A stretch of DNA of 59,227 nucleotides from an uncultured Ruminococcus sp. (lineage in GTDB: Bacteria > Bacillota > Clostridia > Oscillospirales > Acutalibacteraceae): NCBI GenBank assembly GCA_910585865.1, contig CAJUGO010000012.1, forward strand, positions 1 through 59,227. The letters are read 5' to 3'. Positions 37,479 through 46,174 of the stretch are shown piece by piece. The position numbers were made by a program, and so were the translations under genes. Numbering within the stretch: position 1 is the stretch's first letter; every line of letters begins with the position of its first letter. The notes beneath the pieces are model-generated. The model did not search any database, was not told the DNA's origin, and worked only from the letters and a program-made list of their open reading frames with translations.

Positions 37479-37518
37479 GCACAGAGAATGGCTTTGCTTA
37501 TTCTCTGTGCTTTTTCTT
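37479..37518 (+). terminator. Terminator of cdaA-ybbR
   Basis: Stem GCACAGAGAAT / ATTCTCTGTGC with a 10-nt loop, followed by TTTTTCTT. Confidence 0.9.
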
Positions 37519-37569
37519 ACAAAAAACATATAAAGCGTTTGTTTATATATACAAAAAAGTATACAGTTA

Positions 37570-37598
37570 TTGTCTCGTTAAGCTCGATATGCTATAAT
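37570..37598 (+). promoter_or_regulatory. Promoter of the Sas6-like gene
   Basis: TTGTCT (37570-37575), 17-bp spacer, consensus TATAAT (37593-37598) with extended TGC. The start codon is 47 bp downstream, behind AAGGAGG. No obvious catabolite (cre) operator was identified. Confidence 0.75.
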
Positions 37599-37645
37599 TT
37601 ATTTGTTGGATTATGATGGAATATAATATTTAAGGAGGCAAAACT

Positions 37646-39838
37646 ATGAAACAACAAAAGAAAATTATAAGTATGCTGCTTGCAGCTGCATTGGTAATTT
37701 CAACCTTTGCAATTTCTGCATTTTCAGCGTCTGCAGCATCAGCCGGTTCTCAGGTATATTTTGACAACTCAGTATATAATTGGGAACAAGTTTATGTTTA
37801 TGCATACGGCACAAAAAACAATGCTGAATGGCCGGGTCAGTTGATGGACAAAGATGAAAACGGTTTTTACACTAAATCTTTTCCGGCAACTTATAAGTCA
37901 GAAAATATAATATTTAATAATGGACTTGAAGAGGGGGAAGGCAAAGAACAGTATCCTCAGGCAGCCGGTCTTTCTCTTAAAACAGGAGAATGCAAACTTC
38001 TTACTGCAGAAAAACAGTGGGTAGATTACGGAAAAGCAGACGACCATGCATATGGTTTTGCCTACACCGCATCTGGTACTGGATTTTCTTCTGAATCCAT
38101 TCAGGTAAAATTGGGTCTTAAAAATACCGATAGCGGTTATTATTCTATCGATGGTTCTTCCAAAACAAGTTATACTAACAATGCTGTTGTAAACATCGGT
38201 GAAGGCAAAATCGGCAATTCGATAATTACACTTAAACTTTATGCAACCGGTGCTGACGGTGTTGAAACTACACAATCATATACATACAAAAAAGGATTTA
38301 CTGAGATAAAAACTACTTTTTCAGCTGAATCTGACGGACATACAACCGAAGCAGAAGGCGGCTATTATTCAACTAACCCTAACTTACAGCTAGGTAAAAA
38401 CAAAACAATTACTATTGACGGTGATGTAAGCGACTGGGACAGTTCAATGATTATAGCACAGGGTGTAGCAAATGATGATCCGCGTGTTTATATGCCTTCT
38501 TCAATGCATGAACAGCCTTGGGACGGTTATGCTCTTTACAGTGCGTGGGATGATGAAAATCTTTACTTTTTGCTTGAAATGGCAAATACAACTTATATAG
38601 TTTCTCCTGAAGATAACTTTGCTGCTTCTAATGAGGCCAGACCTTGGAGAAACAGTATACCTATGTACATTGCCCTTTCTGTTGATCCTGATAAACAGTC
38701 TACCGGTAAGGCAATTGGTACAAACAAGGATGGCTCAAAATTTACAAATCCTTTTGTTTGGGGATGTGATAACGGCGTCGCTAAAGACGGCGGCACTGCT
38801 TTTACAACACATGTCGACACATTGATTGCCTTTGACTCTAACAACTCAAACGGCGGAGATTCAATTTATAAAGCCGATGTAATTGATACTGACGGAACAT
38901 ATATGTTTAACTATGACACGAGGGTTCCAATCGGTGTAAGATCATATCAGGCACAGGATAATCAAAACGGATTTAAAATTAAATACGCAAACGGAACTAA
39001 GAGTACTACAATGTATGGTATAAATGCACCAAAAGGATCAAGAGTAATGGGTGACAACCTTGATATGAGTGCTAACTGGGTTGATTTCTTTGATTTAGGA
39101 TATAAAGAATCTTATGGTTATATTTATGAAATAGCTGTTCCTCTTTCTGCACTTGGAATTGACAGAAATTACATTGAGACAAAGGGAATAGGAGCAATGC
39201 AGATTCTTACATACGGCACATCCGGTATGGATACACTTCCGCATGATCCTTCAATGCTTGACCAGGCAAATGTTGAATACAGTTACGATCCTTCAAGCTC
39301 GCATGAAAAGGAAGATATTGATAATATTACTGTTCCGCTTGCCAGAATAGGTTCTTTGTTAAATGATACAGTGATTAATGAAGCTCCGCTTCAGGTGAAT
39401 TTTGGTGCTGACAAGAATTCAGGTCAGGATGTAAATACTGCAATAACACTCTCTGCTGAAGCATATCACGCAAAAGGTGATGTGGAATATGATTTTACAG
39501 TAAACGGTAAATCAATCCAGAAATCATCACAGTCATCTGTTGTTTGGACACCAAATAATGAAGGTGTTTATGAAATTGCTGTAAAAGTAACTGATTCCGA
39601 AGGTAATGTATCTGTAGAAAAAAAGAACTTTGCTGTTGGTACAGCAACGCCGGAATATTCTATAGGCGATGTTAATCTTGATGGAAATGTAAATATACTT
39701 GATGCAACAGAGATTCAGAAGCATAGTGTTGAGTTAATAAGTCTTAATGAGACACAATTAAAGCTTGCTGATGTTAACCATGACGGCAAAGTAGATATAC
39801 TTGATGCAACAGAAATTCAGAAAATAATTGTCCAGTAA
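37646..39838 (+). CDS. Secreted starch-binding dockerin protein, Sas6-like (CBM26, CBM74, dockerin)
   Basis: Extracellular, non-catalytic starch-binding protein. A signal peptide covers about residues 1-32 (basic MKQQKK, hydrophobic core, then SASAAS). A CBM26-like domain (about 34-126) has the starch-binding pattern around NAEWPGQLM. An Ig-like domain (about 130-215) is followed by a region of about 350 residues that I assign to CBM74 (about 220-575: DGDVSDWDSSMI, WDGYALYSAWDDENLYFLLEM, YGYIYEIAVPLSALG). A second Ig-like domain (about 580-665) precedes a type I dockerin (670-730) with two calcium loops, DVNLDGNVNILDA and DVNHDGKVDILDA. The order matches R. bromii Sas6. The dockerin implies docking to a cohesin scaffold on the surface. 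It is a single-gene unit with its own promoter and terminator. Confidence 0.85.
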   Translation: MKQQKKIISMLLAAALVISTFAISAFSASAASAGSQVYFDNSVYNWEQVYVYAYGTKNNAEWPGQLMDKDENGFYTKSFPATYKSENIIFNNGLEEGEGKEQYPQAAGLSLKTGECKLLTAEKQWVDYGKADDHAYGFAYTASGTGFSSESIQVKLGLKNTDSGYYSIDGSSKTSYTNNAVVNIGEGKIGNSIITLKLYATGADGVETTQSYTYKKGFTEIKTTFSAESDGHTTEAEGGYYSTNPNLQLGKNKTITIDGDVSDWDSSMIIAQGVANDDPRVYMPSSMHEQPWDGYALYSAWDDENLYFLLEMANTTYIVSPEDNFAASNEARPWRNSIPMYIALSVDPDKQSTGKAIGTNKDGSKFTNPFVWGCDNGVAKDGGTAFTTHVDTLIAFDSNNSNGGDSIYKADVIDTDGTYMFNYDTRVPIGVRSYQAQDNQNGFKIKYANGTKSTTMYGINAPKGSRVMGDNLDMSANWVDFFDLGYKESYGYIYEIAVPLSALGIDRNYIETKGIGAMQILTYGTSGMDTLPHDPSMLDQANVEYSYDPSSSHEKEDIDNITVPLARIGSLLNDTVINEAPLQVNFGADKNSGQDVNTAITLSAEAYHAKGDVEYDFTVNGKSIQKSSQSSVVWTPNNEGVYEIAVKVTDSEGNVSVEKKNFAVGTATPEYSIGDVNLDGNVNILDATEIQKHSVELISLNETQLKLADVNHDGKVDILDATEIQKIIVQ

Positions 39839-39860
39839 TTATTAGTAATAATAACAACAA

Positions 39861-39896
39861 GAGGTACGGTTTTGTAAACCGTACCTCAGTTTTTTA
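39861..39896 (+). terminator. Terminator of the Sas6-like gene
   Basis: Perfect 12-bp stem GAGGTACGGTTT / AAACCGTACCTC with a 3-nt loop, then AGTTTTTTATTT. It lies between convergent genes. Confidence 0.9.
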
Positions 39897-39913
39897 TTTA
39901 ACAGCATTATTTT

Positions 39914-41083
39914 TTATAATCTGGTTCTTATGTGACTGTTTCTTCTTATAAATGCCGTGTTCATATCATCTGTATTATGGTATTGCACGCTTTGAACAAG
40001 TCCAATACTTATCAAAGTACTCAATGCTGATGTACCGCCGGCACTAAATAACGGAAGCGTAATACCGATAACAGGAAAGAGTCCCAATACCATACCGATA
40101 TTTACAATTGTTTGAGATGAAATCATTGCAAATACACCGCAGCATACATACTTTCCTTGGATTTCACATGATTTCTTAGCGATAAGCAGTACTTTAACAG
40201 CAATTAATAGAAGTATTAATATAAGTAAAATGCATCCGATAAATCCCAACTCTTCTCCGGCGACTGTAAAAATAAAATCATTTTCCTGTTCAGGCACAAT
40301 CCCATGTTCAACTCTTTGTCCATTGTACAGTCCGCTTCCACTTAATCCTCCGCCTGCTATTGATACTTTTCCCTGATATTGCTGCCAGCCGTAATTTGTC
40401 AGGGCATTTCCGTCAATATCAAATAATGCAAGGATTCTGTTTCTGTGTTCATCATTCATAAAAAAATTCCATATAATCGGTACACCGATAAGCAATGCTG
40501 CTCCCAAAAAGGCAAAGTACCTTAACTGTATACCCGCCGTAAAAGACATTATTATAAATATCAGTGCAAAAATTACAACTGTACCGTCATCACCTTGCAT
40601 ATGGATTATCGCCATCGGAATCAATGCATGCATTCCAAGGGAAAGAACACCCCAAATGTTATTTGTTATATTTTTTTCATTCAAAAATAACAAGTGTTTT
40701 GAAAAAGTGATAATAAAACAAATTTTAATAAACTCTGAGGGCTGAATTGTAAATCCGCCGGGAATAGTAATCCATGCGGTGTCATCAGTTCCTGATACTT
40801 GAATTCCGAAAGCAAATACAAGTCCTGCTAGAATAGCTGCCATAATGGCTGCAAAGTACCATTTTTGAATTAAATATTTATAGTCAGCAACCGAAATTAT
40901 AATTGCAGCCATAACACCTATAAGAACGGCAATTATTTGTGTTCTTAAATAATTATATTCACCTGACCGCTGCATACTCGATATAAGTAAAAAACTATAG
41001 GTTACTGCGATAATTGTAAGTAACCATAATATTATATCTGCCTGCTTAAAATATTGATAAACCGAATAGCAAATTTTTTTCAA
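39914..41083 (-). CDS. rodA: SEDS family peptidoglycan polymerase (RodA/FtsW-like)
   Basis: Multi-pass glycosyltransferase that polymerises lipid II. About ten membrane segments are visible. Family landmarks are IQPSEFIKICFIITFSKHL, GDDGTVVIFALIF, NDFIFTVAGEELGFIG and PLFSAGGTSALSTL. I favour RodA because the sequence resembles elongation-type members, but FtsW/SpoVE cannot be excluded. The 389-aa protein probably starts at the TTG at 41083, with AAAGGATG upstream. It stands alone and is convergent with the Sas6-like gene. Confidence 0.8.
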   Translation of the reverse strand: MKKICYSVYQYFKQADIILWLLTIIAVTYSFLLISSMQRSGEYNYLRTQIIAVLIGVMAAIIISVADYKYLIQKWYFAAIMAAILAGLVFAFGIQVSGTDDTAWITIPGGFTIQPSEFIKICFIITFSKHLLFLNEKNITNNIWGVLSLGMHALIPMAIIHMQGDDGTVVIFALIFIIMSFTAGIQLRYFAFLGAALLIGVPIIWNFFMNDEHRNRILALFDIDGNALTNYGWQQYQGKVSIAGGGLSGSGLYNGQRVEHGIVPEQENDFIFTVAGEELGFIGCILLILILLLIAVKVLLIAKKSCEIQGKYVCCGVFAMISSQTIVNIGMVLGLFPVIGITLPLFSAGGTSALSTLISIGLVQSVQYHNTDDMNTAFIRRNSHIRTRL

Positions 41084-41185
41084 ATAATCGTCATCCTTTA
41101 TTATTGTGTATACAAATTATTATATAAAATAATGGCTGCAATATCAAGTATATTTGCAAATTAGAATAATATATAGGAGAAAATT

Positions 41186-41194
41186 TGCTATAAT
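41186..41194 (+). promoter_or_regulatory. Extended -10 element before fhs
   Basis: TGC-TATAAT (41186-41194) lies 33 bp before the fhs ATG. No good -35 box is present at 16-18 bp, so it would depend on the extended -10. Confidence 0.5.
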
Positions 41195-41226
41195 GAATTT
41201 AAATATTATGCGGAGGTGCGTTATAT

Positions 41227-42894
41227 ATGTTATCAGATATTGAAATTGCTCAGAGTGCTAAATTACAACCTATTGCAACAATAGCTGAACAACTTGGAAT
41301 ATCAGATGATGAGCTGGAATTTTACGGCAAGTATAAAGCTAAACTTTCTGATAATCTTGCTCAGCGCGTAAAAAACAACCCTGACGGCAAGCTTGTTTTA
41401 GTAACAGCAATAAATCCTACTCCGGCAGGTGAAGGAAAAACTACTACCACGGCTGGACTGGGACAGGCTATGGCAAAAATCGGAAAGAAAGCAATAATAG
41501 CCTTGCGTGAACCTTCGTTAGGTCCTGTTTTTGGAATAAAAGGAGGAGCTGCCGGAGGCGGTTATGCCCAAGTATTGCCAATGGAAGATATAAACCTTCA
41601 TTTTACCGGTGATATGCATGCAATAACCTCTGCAAACAATCTTTGCTGTGCTATGCTTGATAATCATATTCATCAGGGAAATGCACTTGAAATTGATCCT
41701 CGAAGGATTTTAATCAAGCGCTGTCTTGATATGAATGACCGTGCCTTAAGAAATATCATTATAGGACTGGGGGGTAAAATAAACGGAGTTCCCAGAGAGG
41801 ATCATTTTATTATAACTGTAGCCTCTGAGGTAATGGCAATTCTTTGCCTTGCTAATGATATAGATGACTTAAAGAATAGGCTGGGAAAGATTCTTGTAGC
41901 TTATACATACTCAGGTAAACCTGTGTATGCAAAAGATTTAAAGGCTGACGGTGCTATGACTGCATTGTTAAAGGATGCTATTAAACCTAATCTTGTTCAG
42001 ACAATTGAGGGAACTCCCGCGATAATGCACGGAGGTCCGTTTGCTAATATCGCGCATGGATGCAATAGTGTTCGTGCAACCAAACTTGCATTAAAACTTG
42101 CTGATTACTGTATAACGGAAGCAGGATTCGGTTCTGATCTCGGTGCTGAAAAATTTCTTGATATAAAATGCAGATATGCAGGACTTTCTCCTTCAGCAAT
42201 TGTAATAGTGGCTACATGCCGTGCTTTGAAATATAACGGCGGTGTTCCTAAATCTGAGGTTTCTTTGGAAAACCTTGATGCACTAAAGAAAGGCATTGTT
42301 AATCTTGGTGTACATATTGATAATATGCGTAAATATAATGTTCCGGTAGTTGTTGCAATAAACCGCTTTGGAACCGATACAGTTTCAGAATTAAAATACA
42401 TAGAAGAATATTGTATTTCAAAAGGTGCTGACTTTGCTCTTTCTGATGTATTCTGCAAGGGCGGTGAAGGCGGCATAGAACTTGCCAACAAGATTGTTGA
42501 AGCATGTGAGAAACCATCATCATTTTCATATTTATACTCGCTTGATTTATCTTTAAAAGGCAAAATTGAAAAAATTGCTTTTGACATTTATGGTGCGAAT
42601 AAGGTTAATTATACCTCCACAGCAGAAAAGGCGATAAAGGAAATCTGTTCTCTGGATATTGACAAACTGCCGGTATGTATAGCAAAAACTCAATACTCAC
42701 TTTCTGATGATCCGGCTAAACTCGGAGCTCCGCATAATTTCGAGATTACCGTAAAAAATGTCTCTCTGTCAAATGGTGCGGGTTTTGTAGTTGTCTATAC
42801 GGGTGACATAATGACTATGCCGGGACTTCCTAAGGTTCCTGCTGCTGAAAAAATTGATGTAGACATTAACGGAAAGATAAGTGGATTATTCTGA
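41227..42894 (+). CDS. fhs: Formate-tetrahydrofolate ligase
   Basis: Makes 10-formyl-THF from formate, THF and ATP, feeding purine synthesis and one-carbon metabolism. The nucleotide-binding motif is NPTPAGEGKTTTTAGLG. REPSLGPVFGIKGGAAGGGYAQV, HGGPFANIAHGCNS and the C-terminal MTMPGLPKVPAAEKIDVD are conserved. The length is 555 aa. GGAGGTG precedes the ATG. No other acetogenesis genes are nearby, so a biosynthetic role is most likely. Confidence 0.97.
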   Translation: MLSDIEIAQSAKLQPIATIAEQLGISDDELEFYGKYKAKLSDNLAQRVKNNPDGKLVLVTAINPTPAGEGKTTTTAGLGQAMAKIGKKAIIALREPSLGPVFGIKGGAAGGGYAQVLPMEDINLHFTGDMHAITSANNLCCAMLDNHIHQGNALEIDPRRILIKRCLDMNDRALRNIIIGLGGKINGVPREDHFIITVASEVMAILCLANDIDDLKNRLGKILVAYTYSGKPVYAKDLKADGAMTALLKDAIKPNLVQTIEGTPAIMHGGPFANIAHGCNSVRATKLALKLADYCITEAGFGSDLGAEKFLDIKCRYAGLSPSAIVIVATCRALKYNGGVPKSEVSLENLDALKKGIVNLGVHIDNMRKYNVPVVVAINRFGTDTVSELKYIEEYCISKGADFALSDVFCKGGEGGIELANKIVEACEKPSSFSYLYSLDLSLKGKIEKIAFDIYGANKVNYTSTAEKAIKEICSLDIDKLPVCIAKTQYSLSDDPAKLGAPHNFEITVKNVSLSNGAGFVVVYTGDIMTMPGLPKVPAAEKIDVDINGKISGLF

Positions 42895-42895
42895 T

Positions 42896-43318
42896 ATGAC
42901 GAAATTGATATCGCACAGTACTGAAGAAACAGAAAATATCGGAATTAGAGTTGCAGAAAAATTGTCCGGAAACGAGATTATAGCTCTGTTTGGTGGATTG
43001 GGAATGGGTAAGACTGCTTTTACAAGAGGACTTGCTTCAGGACTTGGAGTTTTTGACGGTGTTTCAAGTCCAACTTTTGCTCTTGTAAATGAATATATAG
43101 GAAAGTGTAATATTTTTCATTTTGATATGTATCGTGTTAGTTCTTGGGAAGATCTTTATTCTACAGGATTTTTTGATTATATTGAAAAAGGCATTTTGGT
43201 TATCGAATGGAGCGAGAATATAGAAGGTGCCTTGCCTGAGAATACAATACGCATAAGTATCAGTGCTGGTGAAAATGAGAATGAGCGAATTTTTCAAATT
43301 GAGGGTATTGAAATATGA
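42896..43318 (+). CDS. tsaE: tRNA t6A synthesis ATPase TsaE
   Basis: P-loop ATPase that works with TsaB-TsaD to put the threonylcarbamoyl group on A37 of tRNAs. The Walker A motif is GGLGMGKTAFTRGLASGLG, and SPTFALVNEY is the switch motif. VIEWSENI follows later. I chose the ATG at 42896; an in-frame GTG at 42881 would overlap the end of fhs and is possible. It overlaps tsaB by 4 bp. mtaB, elsewhere in the window, modifies the t6A product further. Confidence 0.93.
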   Translation: MTKLISHSTEETENIGIRVAEKLSGNEIIALFGGLGMGKTAFTRGLASGLGVFDGVSSPTFALVNEYIGKCNIFHFDMYRVSSWEDLYSTGFFDYIEKGILVIEWSENIEGALPENTIRISISAGENENERIFQIEGIEI

Positions 43319-44022
43319 AGATTCTTTCAGCAGATTCTTCTGCAATTGCTGCTTCAGTAGCATTATCAGAGGAAAATAAACTAATCGGCGAGTTTTTTAT
43401 TAATACAAGCCTTACGCATAGCCAGACGCTTATGCCATTAATTAATCAGCTCCTAAAAAGTACAAACACTAAAATAGAAGACATTAATTGTATTGCAATA
43501 AATGCAGGTCCTGGTTCTTTTACCGGCGTAAGGATAGGCGTTGCAGCGGTGAAAGGACTTGCATTTGCAAATGATATTCCATGCGTATCTGTTTCAACTC
43601 TTAGCAGTATGGCTTATAATATGATTGACAGAAACTGCATTGTATGCTCAGTTATGGATGCGCGCTGTGAACAAATATATAACGCTCTTTTTAAAGTAAA
43701 TAATAATAAAATAATACGCCTTTGCGAAGACAGAGCATTATCTTTGAACGATTTGAAATCTGAGCTTTCTCAGATTAACGACAGAATAATTCTTATAGGT
43801 GACGGAGCAGAGATAACATATAATTATCTTGGCAACCAACTTGAAAATGTTGAACTTGCTCCGGTTAATCTTAGATATCAAAGAGCTTCATCTACTGCTT
43901 TAGCTGCATTTGAAAAATATAAATGCAATCAAATTGTGACTGCCAAAGAACTTATGCCTATATACCTTAGATTGCCGCAGGCACAGCGAGAACTTAATAA
44001 AAAACGGGGGTTAAATAAATGA
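43315..44022 (+). CDS. tsaB: tRNA t6A synthesis scaffold TsaB
   Basis: Partner of TsaD in the threonylcarbamoyl transferase complex; an ASKHA-fold protein without the metal site. The N-terminus ILSADSSAIAASVAL, then SLTHSQTLMPLINQLL and AINAGPGSFTGVRIGVAAVKGLA are typical. The 235-aa length is normal. It overlaps tsaE and rpiB by 4 bp each, so the three are translationally linked. Confidence 0.95.
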   Translation: MKILSADSSAIAASVALSEENKLIGEFFINTSLTHSQTLMPLINQLLKSTNTKIEDINCIAINAGPGSFTGVRIGVAAVKGLAFANDIPCVSVSTLSSMAYNMIDRNCIVCSVMDARCEQIYNALFKVNNNKIIRLCEDRALSLNDLKSELSQINDRIILIGDGAEITYNYLGNQLENVELAPVNLRYQRASSTALAAFEKYKCNQIVTAKELMPIYLRLPQAQRELNKKRGLNK

Positions 44023-44471
44023 TAGCGCTTGGATGTGATCATGGCGGATATAATCTTATCTGCGCAATTAAAAAATTCTTTGATGCAAAAGGAATTAATT
44101 ATAAAGAATTCGGCACCTTTAATGAGGACAGCGTTGACTATCCTGTTTATGCATATAAAGTTGCAAAAGCAGTTGCAGAAGGGGAATGTGAAACAGGAAT
44201 TCTTTGTTGTGGAACGGGCATAGGTATTTCTATAGCTGCAAATAAAGTTAAAGGTATACGAGCTGCTGTTGTAAATAATGAATTTGGCGCTGAAATGACT
44301 CGCAGACACAATCATGCAAATATTTTATGTATGGGTGGCAGAGTTACAACAGAAGAAGATGCAGTTCGATATGCTGAAATTTTTTTAAATACGCCGGAAG
44401 AAGGCGGAAGACATGATAACCGTCTTGCAATGATTTCAAAGATTGAAGACGGAACATTTTCATTAGATTAA
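44019..44471 (+). CDS. rpiB: Ribose 5-phosphate isomerase B
   Basis: Interconverts ribose 5-phosphate and ribulose 5-phosphate in the pentose phosphate pathway. The N-terminal substrate motif is LGCDHGGYNL, and the catalytic Cys region is GILCCGTGIGISIAANK. MTRRHNHANILCMGGR follows. At 150 aa it is standard. It is the last gene of tsaE-tsaB-rpiB; a terminator begins 27 bp after the stop. Confidence 0.96.
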   Translation: MIALGCDHGGYNLICAIKKFFDAKGINYKEFGTFNEDSVDYPVYAYKVAKAVAEGECETGILCCGTGIGISIAANKVKGIRAAVVNNEFGAEMTRRHNHANILCMGGRVTTEEDAVRYAEIFLNTPEEGGRHDNRLAMISKIEDGTFSLD

Positions 44472-44497
44472 AAATCATCAGGACTCAAAATTTTTAA

Positions 44498-44527
44498 AGC
44501 CGTTTGATATTTCAAACGGCTAATTTT
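44498..44527 (+). terminator. Terminator of tsaE-tsaB-rpiB
   Basis: Stem AGCCGTTTGA / TCAAACGGCT with a 4-nt loop, followed by AATTTTTA. Confidence 0.88.
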
Positions 44528-44620
44528 TATGTTATTTTATAAAAAATAATATCCACTCGCAATGTAACATCATTGTAACAATTTGTTACTTTTTAAATAT
44601 TCGGATAGACTTAACATAAC

Positions 44621-44681
44621 TAACATTTTTCCACAAAGGAAGTATTGATTTTTTGCTAAATTAACATCTTTCCACACCGGA
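44621..44681. repeat. Two spaced near-identical 20-bp direct repeats upstream of the Xre gene
   Basis: TAACATTTTTCCACAAAGGA (44621-44640) and TAACATCTTTCCACACCGGA (44662-44681) match at 17 of 20 positions and start 41 bp apart, close to four helical turns. They lie about 135 bp before the Xre promoter, in the 44528-44815 gap, which otherwise is AT-rich without ORFs. They could be regulator-binding sites; this is inference. Confidence 0.5.
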
Positions 44682-44815
44682 ATAATAATTGGTTATTATT
44701 GCTAATTATAAATATATAATTACGAAAATATAAGTTCAATAAGCATACTAATTTCGCTTTTGTAACAAAATATCTCAATAAATTTCATTTTATTAAATTT
44801 ATTTACAAAAAAGAC

Positions 44816-44844
44816 TTGTTTTTTTTCCTTATTAGTATTATAAT
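44816..44844 (+). promoter_or_regulatory. Promoter of the Xre-family gene
   Basis: TTGTTT (44816-44821), 17-bp spacer, TATAAT (44839-44844), about 60 bp before the ATG. Confidence 0.7.
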
Positions 44845-44905
44845 AACACTACAATGTTTTTAAAGAATTTTAAAAAAGAATTATAAATGATTTGGAGAGG
44901 AAAAA

Positions 44906-45163
44906 ATGAGACTTCGTAAGCAAGAACTTGGTGATAGAAATTTAGTAGGAAACCGTGTTGAACTTGTGCGGAAACAAAAAGGTATGAAACAAAAAGAACT
45001 GTTAGCTCAACTTCAGGTAAACGGAGTTGATATGAATGCATCAGGTCTTTCAAAGCTTGAAGGACAAATTAGATTTGTAACAGATGTAGAACTTGTTGCT
45101 CTTGCAGATATTCTTGAAGTGTCCGTCGATTACCTGCTGGGCAGAGAGGCTGTCGGTTATTAA
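44906..45163 (+). CDS. Xre-family helix-turn-helix regulator
   Basis: An 85-aa protein made almost entirely of one HTH_XRE domain: GNRVELVRKQKGMKQKELLAQL, then LSKLEGQIRFVTDVELVALADIL and VSVDYLLGRE. It probably binds DNA as a dimer. TGGAGAGG precedes the ATG. It is a single gene between a long AT-rich upstream region carrying two direct repeats and its own terminator. The target genes are unknown; autoregulation through the upstream repeats is possible. Confidence 0.88.
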   Translation: MRLRKQELGDRNLVGNRVELVRKQKGMKQKELLAQLQVNGVDMNASGLSKLEGQIRFVTDVELVALADILEVSVDYLLGREAVGY

Positions 45164-45198
45164 TGATTGGTATATCTACCTTTATCAATTAAACATTT

Positions 45199-45233
45199 AT
45201 CAGGGATAACACAACTGTTGTCCCTGATTTTTT
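45199..45233 (+). terminator. Terminator of the Xre-family gene
   Basis: A 13-bp stem ATCAGGGATAACA / TGTTGTCCCTGAT (one G-U), 4-nt loop, followed by TTTTTTAC. Confidence 0.88.
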
Positions 45234-45376
45234 ACTTTTATTTCAAAAGAGTATGAAGTCTATAAACATCAGAATTTTTATATAGCAACAATATATATAA
45301 TCAGATTAGATTGCGTTTCTAGGTTGTTCGTAATTCAAATAATAAAAAGCAGGATTTCCAATTAATATAAGTATAG

Positions 45377-45411
45377 AAAAAAGCCTTGAAAACATAATGT
45401 TTTCAAGGCTT
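45377..45411 (-). terminator. Terminator immediately after tRNA-Ser(CGA)
   Basis: Perfect 13-bp stem (45381-45393 with 45399-45411, core GCCTTGAAAAC) followed on the minus strand by a short T-run. It begins one base after the encoded CCA of the tRNA. Confidence 0.85.
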
Positions 45412-45503
45412 TGGCGGAGAGTCAGGGATTTGAACCCTGGCGACGCTATAAACGCCCTACGAGATTTCGAGTCACGCCTCTTCGACCACTTGAGTAACTC
45501 TCC
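45412..45503 (-). tRNA. tRNA-Ser (anticodon CGA)
   Basis: On the minus strand the acceptor stem GGAGAGT/ACTCTCC, discriminator G and encoded CCA (45412-45414) are intact. The anticodon loop CTCGAAA gives CGA, decoding UCG. There is a long class II variable arm and a T-arm with GGTTCAAATCC. The anticodon stem as read (CGTGA / TCTCG) has a U-U mismatch at its middle pair, which is unusual. A terminator starts one base after the CCA. Confidence 0.93.
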
Positions 45504-45721
45504 GTATATCCGCACTGTTTTTTGATTCAAAAATACTGGAACAAAGCAGTAGCATATTTAATCTTAAAATTTGAACAACTAAAAACTGTTTTTTACGTTT
45601 CTCTTGCATTTTATTACGTTAATATATTTTACTTGTTTTTCATTTGATTGTCAAGTACAAGTAACGATATTTTTACTTGTGCATAAAATAAAAGTGAATA
45701 ACATTACGGTTGGTGAAAAGA

Positions 45722-46165
45722 GTGGCATTAAGTACAAGAGAGTTATTCGCAAGACTTATAAAATGTGAAGCAGGCGGTGAAGGTGATGACGGTATGCGTG
45801 CAGTTGCATCAGTCATTGTTAACCGTGCCAAAGTGCCTGACGGAGAATTTGCAAGAATAAGCAACGGAGGGGATGTGCGTGCCATTATTGAGCAGCCAAA
45901 TCAATTCACCTGTTTAAAAACCTCGGTCGGAGGTCAGTATAATCCTCAGAATATTTATAATATAACACCTGACGATATACATTATGAAATTGCTGATTGG
46001 GCACTTGCAGGTAATACACATTCCTCTGTAGGAAATTCAATATTTTATTTTAATCCGTTTTCAGATACATGTCCAACTTATTTTCCTTCAAATAACGGCG
46101 TAATTTATAATAGGGTGGGGGATCACTGTTTTTATACTCCCACTCAAGCTTATTCAAAAACTTAA
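45722..46165 (+). CDS. cwlJ: Spore cortex-lytic hydrolase CwlJ (SleB/Hydrolase_2 family)
   Basis: Cell-wall hydrolase that degrades spore cortex at germination. The domain starts with LSTRELFARLIKCEAGGEG, where the Glu residues are catalytic, and continues with AVASVIVNRAKVPDG and QFTCL. No signal peptide is present, as in Bacillus CwlJ, which sits in the coat and needs GerQ; a gerQ-like gene follows 9 bp later. I chose the GTG at 45722 behind GGTGA; a TTG at 45710 has no site. The length is 147 aa. Confidence 0.85.
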   Translation: MALSTRELFARLIKCEAGGEGDDGMRAVASVIVNRAKVPDGEFARISNGGDVRAIIEQPNQFTCLKTSVGGQYNPQNIYNITPDDIHYEIADWALAGNTHSSVGNSIFYFNPFSDTCPTYFPSNNGVIYNRVGDHCFYTPTQAYSKT

Positions 46166-46174
46166 GGAGACATT

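Noticed and set aside
42105..42587. A 160-codon antisense frame inside fhs
   Set aside because: fhs is fully conserved over this stretch; the opposite frame has no motif or ribosome site.
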